Shown one piece after another: positions 61,511 through 64,000 of a stretch of 64,000 bases of DNA. A program made the translations under genes and the position numbers. How positions within the stretch are numbered: position 1 is the stretch's first letter; the number at the start of each line of letters is the position of its first letter. Under the pieces are notes generated by a model. It saw only the letters and a program-made list of their open reading frames with translations. It made no database searches and was not told where the DNA came from. The DNA is taken from positions 1-64,000 of the forward strand of contig JALHRJ010000002.1 in NCBI GenBank assembly GCA_022841475.1, written 5' to 3'. The stretch is from Cyclobacteriaceae bacterium. Lineage in GTDB: Bacteria; Bacteroidota; Bacteroidia; Cytophagales; Cyclobacteriaceae.

Positions 61511-61529
61511 TTTATTTTTAATTCCTAAG

Positions 61530-61557
61530 TTGAGACTGGCATAAAAACCAGTCTCAA
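61530..61557 (-). terminator. Hairpin after the LamG-like head protein gene
   Basis: TTGAGACTGG (61530-61539) pairs with CCAGTCTCAA (61548-61557), 13 bp beyond the stop. No U-run follows on the minus strand; part of a series of similar hairpins after major virion genes. Confidence 0.58.
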
Positions 61558-61570
61558 AATTATACTATAA

Positions 61571-62371
61571 TTAGCGAGTTCCTGCAACGGCGACATAATC
61601 AATATCGATTGACTTTGTTGCACCTGACAAACTCACCAATGAAATCCAAGGGGTCAAAATAGCTGTAGTTGCTACAGCCAATAAGTGTGTTGCAACCAAC
61701 GTGCCATCCACGAAGAAGTAAGCATCGCCATCCGAGTTAACAGCAATACCTAATTTCTGGAAAGTCGTACCAGGTGCAGCCGTTAGCGCAGTTGCAGCAG
61801 GTGTTCCCGCGTTAACCGTATTAACCGCCCATGCAGTCATACTTGCATCGGTATCATAACCGAAGATTGCAGCATTATCCGCTACATCAACAACGCCAGC
61901 CGCGCTGTGATTGCTGAATGCTAAACCAGCAGTTTCAGACAAAGCATCGCTTAAACCAACTTCAATAGCTCTTAGTGTGATAGCAGTAACACTTGCAACA
62001 CGAGCTTCGAAAAAAGTCCATCCTTTTGAAACGGTGAAATTCAGACCTAGCGCCAATGTTGCGAAATCGTTGTCGTCTGTGTCAGTTGTTAACCGAACAA
62101 CGCCGGGTGTCTGAGCATTGATTGCTGCGGTTGCACCAGTTGATAAGTTTGTCTGCCAAGTAGCATTGACTGTATCGCCTAGAAAGTCGTCAAACCATGC
62201 TAAGTATTCCGGGTTGTTCAACATCAAGCTCCAACGCAAACCTTCCCAATTGTGAATTGACGGGCGTCCTGCCTTTGCGCCAATTACAATTGCGCTGCGA
62301 TCAACATCGCTACTCCCGGCTTGCGGGAATGAAATGTTGGTGTTAGCTTGTTCGTAATCTCTTATAGCCAT
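61571..62371 (-). CDS. Head-associated beta-sandwich protein, about 266 aa
   Basis: Preferred start MAIRDYEQANTN at 62371; ATG 62383 is possible. The first 60 residues include a typical virion N-terminus (DRSAIVIGAKAGRPSIHNWE). The remainder is a jelly-roll/LamG-like sandwich (NDFATLALGLNFTVSKGWTF; FEARVASVTAITLRAIEVGL; LGIAVNSDGDAYFFVDGTLV). Probably a capsid decoration or surface-binding protein by position two genes after the capsid gene. A strong hairpin follows. Confidence 0.68.
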   Translation of the reverse strand: MAIRDYEQANTNISFPQAGSSDVDRSAIVIGAKAGRPSIHNWEGLRWSLMLNNPEYLAWFDDFLGDTVNATWQTNLSTGATAAINAQTPGVVRLTTDTDDNDFATLALGLNFTVSKGWTFFEARVASVTAITLRAIEVGLSDALSETAGLAFSNHSAAGVVDVADNAAIFGYDTDASMTAWAVNTVNAGTPAATALTAAPGTTFQKLGIAVNSDGDAYFFVDGTLVATHLLAVATTAILTPWISLVSLSGATKSIDIDYVAVAGTR

Positions 62372-62436
62372 ATATATTACCATTCTTCTAATATATTACC
62401 AGTTTTTATCCCCGAAGGGAAGTTACTTTTTGTATT

Positions 62437-62464
62437 ATAGAAGCAGTTTCAAGTCTGCTTCTAT
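62437..62464 (-). terminator. Hairpin in the gap after the decoration gene
   Basis: ATAGAAGCAG (62437-62446) pairs with CTGCTTCTAT (62455-62464). It lies downstream of orphan scaffold copy C and upstream of the next gene; its sequence resembles the tube-gene hairpin (GAAGCAG / CTGCTTC). Confidence 0.58.
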
Positions 62465-62472
62465 TTACAAAG

Positions 62473-62640
62473 TGTCTACGGTTAATTCAGTGACATTCTG
62501 CATAGCCTTAAAGACCAGCAGCTTCTACAGCACGTTTGTGCTTGCCTTTACTTTGCAGTATTAGCAGAGGCACTGCGTTATGCTGTACGGACGTGTCCCA
62601 TCCAATTCAGTGACCGCTATTAGCGATATTAACCGTAGAC
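62473..62640. repeat. 13-bp inverted and 10-bp direct repeats around copy C
   Basis: GTCTACGGTTAAT (62473-62485) is repeated inverted as ATTAACCGTAGAC (62628-62640), the latter covering the last codons and stop of the 152-aa gene. AATTCAGTGA is repeated directly at 62484-62493 and 62604-62613, tightly flanking copy C. Removing copy C and one direct repeat restores a 13-bp stem with a 21-base loop, so copy C appears to have entered an existing stem-loop. Confidence 0.8.
62490..62603 (-). ncRNA. Orphan omegaRNA-like scaffold, copy C
   Basis: 114 bp homologous to the tnpB 3' end but without tnpB. It has diverged (about 10 changes), yet the stem UGCC-GCAA-GGCA of copy A has become UACU-GCAA-AGUA: two base pairs changed on both sides, pairing kept. 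In the old tnpB frame the same changes give A-V, P-L, M-I, P-L and G-S, so protein coding is not what is conserved. It would be transcribed as the 3' UTR of the 152-aa gene. The potential guide begins TGAATTAACCGTAGACAC. Confidence 0.68.
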
Positions 62641-63087
62641 TAACACAGCTTCGTTATATGAACTGTGCTGATCGAAATCCCCAGGATAACGCAAACGATG
62701 ATTAATCAAAGTCACGCTGTAAGGAGTTGTTCCTGCTGCACCAACGGTTACTTCGGCGCGAACAAACTTGAAACCGTTTTTGTCATCAAGCGCACCCGGC
62801 GCAATTTCGATAGTCTTAATTACTTCATCGGTTGACGAGGTAATTTGTGTGATTGCTGCGCCAGTAATTGCCTTGCGACCAGTTCCGCTTGAATCAGATG
62901 CCTGATAGAGTGCCACATCAACAGTTTCAGTTGTAGCACCACAAGTTAACATGAATACAGAGCGATCACTGCTTCCGCCATCGGCAAAAGGAGAAACCCA
63001 AGCTGTATTTAAGTCGCCATTGCTGGCTGACGGAGCAATTAGTAATCTGACGTAATGTGATTCGCTGAAAGTGTGTACATTTGCCAT
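62629..63087 (-). CDS. Capsid decoration protein (probable), 152 aa
   Basis: Small beta protein directly downstream of the capsid gene: VRLLIAPSASNGDLNTAWVS, RSVFMLTCGATTETVDVALY, FKFVRAEVTVGAAGTTPYSV. Size and place fit a head decoration or stabilisation protein. Its stop codon lies within one arm of the 13-bp inverted repeat. AGAAGG precedes the start. Confidence 0.68.
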   Translation of the reverse strand: MANVHTFSESHYVRLLIAPSASNGDLNTAWVSPFADGGSSDRSVFMLTCGATTETVDVALYQASDSSGTGRKAITGAAITQITSSTDEVIKTIEIAPGALDDKNGFKFVRAEVTVGAAGTTPYSVTLINHRLRYPGDFDQHSSYNEAVLVYG

Positions 63088-63130
63088 TTTTGTTTACCTT
63101 CTTTACTTATATATACAATCAACAATTTTG

Positions 63131-63159
63131 GCAGCGCCGTTTGAAAATAACGGCGCTGC
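63131..63159 (-). terminator. Strong hairpin after the major capsid gene
   Basis: GCAGCGCCGTT (63131-63141), loop TGAAAAT, AACGGCGCTGC (63149-63159), 13 bp beyond the capsid stop, GC-rich in an A+T-rich genome. Followed on the minus strand by CAAAATTGTTGATT rather than a U-run; probably partial termination or mRNA protection. Confidence 0.62.
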
Positions 63160-63172
63160 TTACTTTGTTGTA

Positions 63173-64000
63173 TTAGCTCGCGCTAACTTTCAAAACCTTG
63201 ATTGCGGCAGGCTGAATGACCTGTCCACCAAGACGAGCGCGGCCCAAGAACAAGACCTGATCTTTTTCTGCGTATTTTGCATCATCGAAACGACGAATGC
63301 TGAAATCGACACGTTTACCAATCAAGTAACCCTTGCTCAAGTCACCCAAAATGATCGGATATTGATTTGTTTCAACGCTGTCAGCATATTCATTGTAAAC
63401 AATCGGACGACCCAACAATCTGTCAGGAACGCCAACTGCCTGCAAGCTCTCATCGCGCTGATCGATCAAGTAGTTACCTTCGCCATCTTTCAATGTAGCG
63501 ATCTGCAAACCAGTGTCAGAGTTCATGTACCACTTTGCACGAGCGCGGTATCCACGCGGTAAATGGAACAGCATTTCTTTCAAAACATCAGCAGTCACGA
63601 TACCATTCGGTGAACCAGTGGGGACATAACCACCAACAGTTGTCACACCCGCTGAACGGCTACCAATGACACGGTTGTTGGTCACGATACCTTCTAACTT
63701 AGCCTGACCATCGCCACCCCAAATCAACTCGTCGTAAGCAACCGCAACGGCCTCGCTGAATGCTTCGTTGATTTCATCCTCAAGTGAGAAAGTCACATCT
63801 TCAAGGGCGCTATTACCAGCAGTCAAGCTGATAAGCATGACGTGAATCGGCACATCGGTCTGAGCGTACTGATCTTCGATTGTGCGTGACTCGGTATCAT
63901 CAGTGATAACCTCATCAGGCCAACGAACCTTAGCAGCGTGGGCGCGACGTGCATCGGTTGTCACAAGTGTCGGCTGAACGATACGATCACTGGTTGTCGT
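63173..64000 (-). CDS. Major capsid protein, HK97 fold (5' end beyond window)
   Basis: The open frame runs to the window edge, so the start is outside; at least 276 residues are visible. The C-terminal two thirds match HK97-type capsid proteins: a helix and loop with FSEAVAVAYDELIWGGDGQA, GIVTADVLKEMLFHLPRGYR, the P-domain strand WYMNSDTGLQIATLKD, LLGRPIVYNEYAD, and the A-domain pattern IILGDLSKGYLIGKR with KDQVLFLGRARLGGQVIQPA near the end. Upstream genes beyond the window are expected to include portal and protease. Confidence 0.87.
   Translation of the reverse strand, partial: TTTSDRIVQPTLVTTDARRAHAAKVRWPDEVITDDTESRTIEDQYAQTDVPIHVMLISLTAGNSALEDVTFSLEDEINEAFSEAVAVAYDELIWGGDGQAKLEGIVTNNRVIGSRSAGVTTVGGYVPTGSPNGIVTADVLKEMLFHLPRGYRARAKWYMNSDTGLQIATLKDGEGNYLIDQRDESLQAVGVPDRLLGRPIVYNEYADSVETNQYPIILGDLSKGYLIGKRVDFSIRRFDDAKYAEKDQVLFLGRARLGGQVIQPAAIKVLKVSAS

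Noticed and set aside
1-64000. tRNA genes, rRNA, CRISPR arrays, integrase or attachment sites
   Set aside because: None was recognised; the only recombinase is the truncated IS607 TnpA, so there is no evidence here for a temperate life cycle.

Overview
The window is a piece of a large tailed-phage genome (Caudoviricetes, most likely a long-tailed siphovirus). The evidence is an HK97-type major capsid protein at the right edge, a connector, a tube protein, tail-assembly chaperones with a classic -1 slippery site, a 1534-residue tape measure, tail-tip and fibre genes, and phage-style replication genes. DNA is A+T rich. Perfect or near-perfect sigma-70 promoters (for example TTGACA-N16-TATAAT at 135-162) point to a bacterial host, but nothing seen here identifies it. 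No tRNA genes, CRISPR arrays or rRNA were seen.

Layout. (1) 1-18.1 kb, plus strand: metabolism, replication and host takeover. It holds a WGR-PARP ADP-ribosyltransferase, an Rnl5-like RNA ligase, small membrane proteins, a soluble PAS histidine kinase translationally coupled to RtcB, a bactofilin, a nucleotidyltransferase-like protein, RecA, a DnaE polymerase with a 429-residue intein, a SWIM zinc-finger protein and a metallophosphoesterase. A terminator at 18.11-18.14 kb separates this block from convergent genes. (2) 18.2-24.6 kb, minus strand: holin-like membrane protein, PD-(D/E)XK nuclease, glycosidase-SH3 lysin, membrane and coiled-coil proteins, GIY-YIG endonuclease, thymidylate kinase and an IS605-type TnpB element. 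(3) 24.7-26.2 kb, plus strand: Hsp20 and two unknown genes. (4) 26.2-64 kb, minus strand: the virion operon, transcribed right to left. Its order is capsid, decoration proteins, connector, a run of small helical proteins, tube, chaperones, tape measure, tail tip, then many short fibre or adsorption genes, interrupted by a degraded IS607 element.

Most notable: the last ~114 bp of the tnpB element (its predicted omegaRNA scaffold and right end) occurs twice more without tnpB, at 31370-31482 and 62490-62603. In the second copy a GCAA-capped stem has changed on both sides at two base pairs, so pairing is kept while the amino acids once encoded are not. The first copy sits just downstream of an extended -10 promoter whose predicted start falls at the scaffold's 5' end. 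The picture is of one phage TnpB nuclease with two orphan guide RNAs. A second possible system is a family of about eight small virion-operon proteins sharing a basic NIIRKAVKRAVSK-like tag. The PARP / RNA ligase / histidine kinase / RtcB / bactofilin block is an unusual set of host-takeover or counter-defence candidates.
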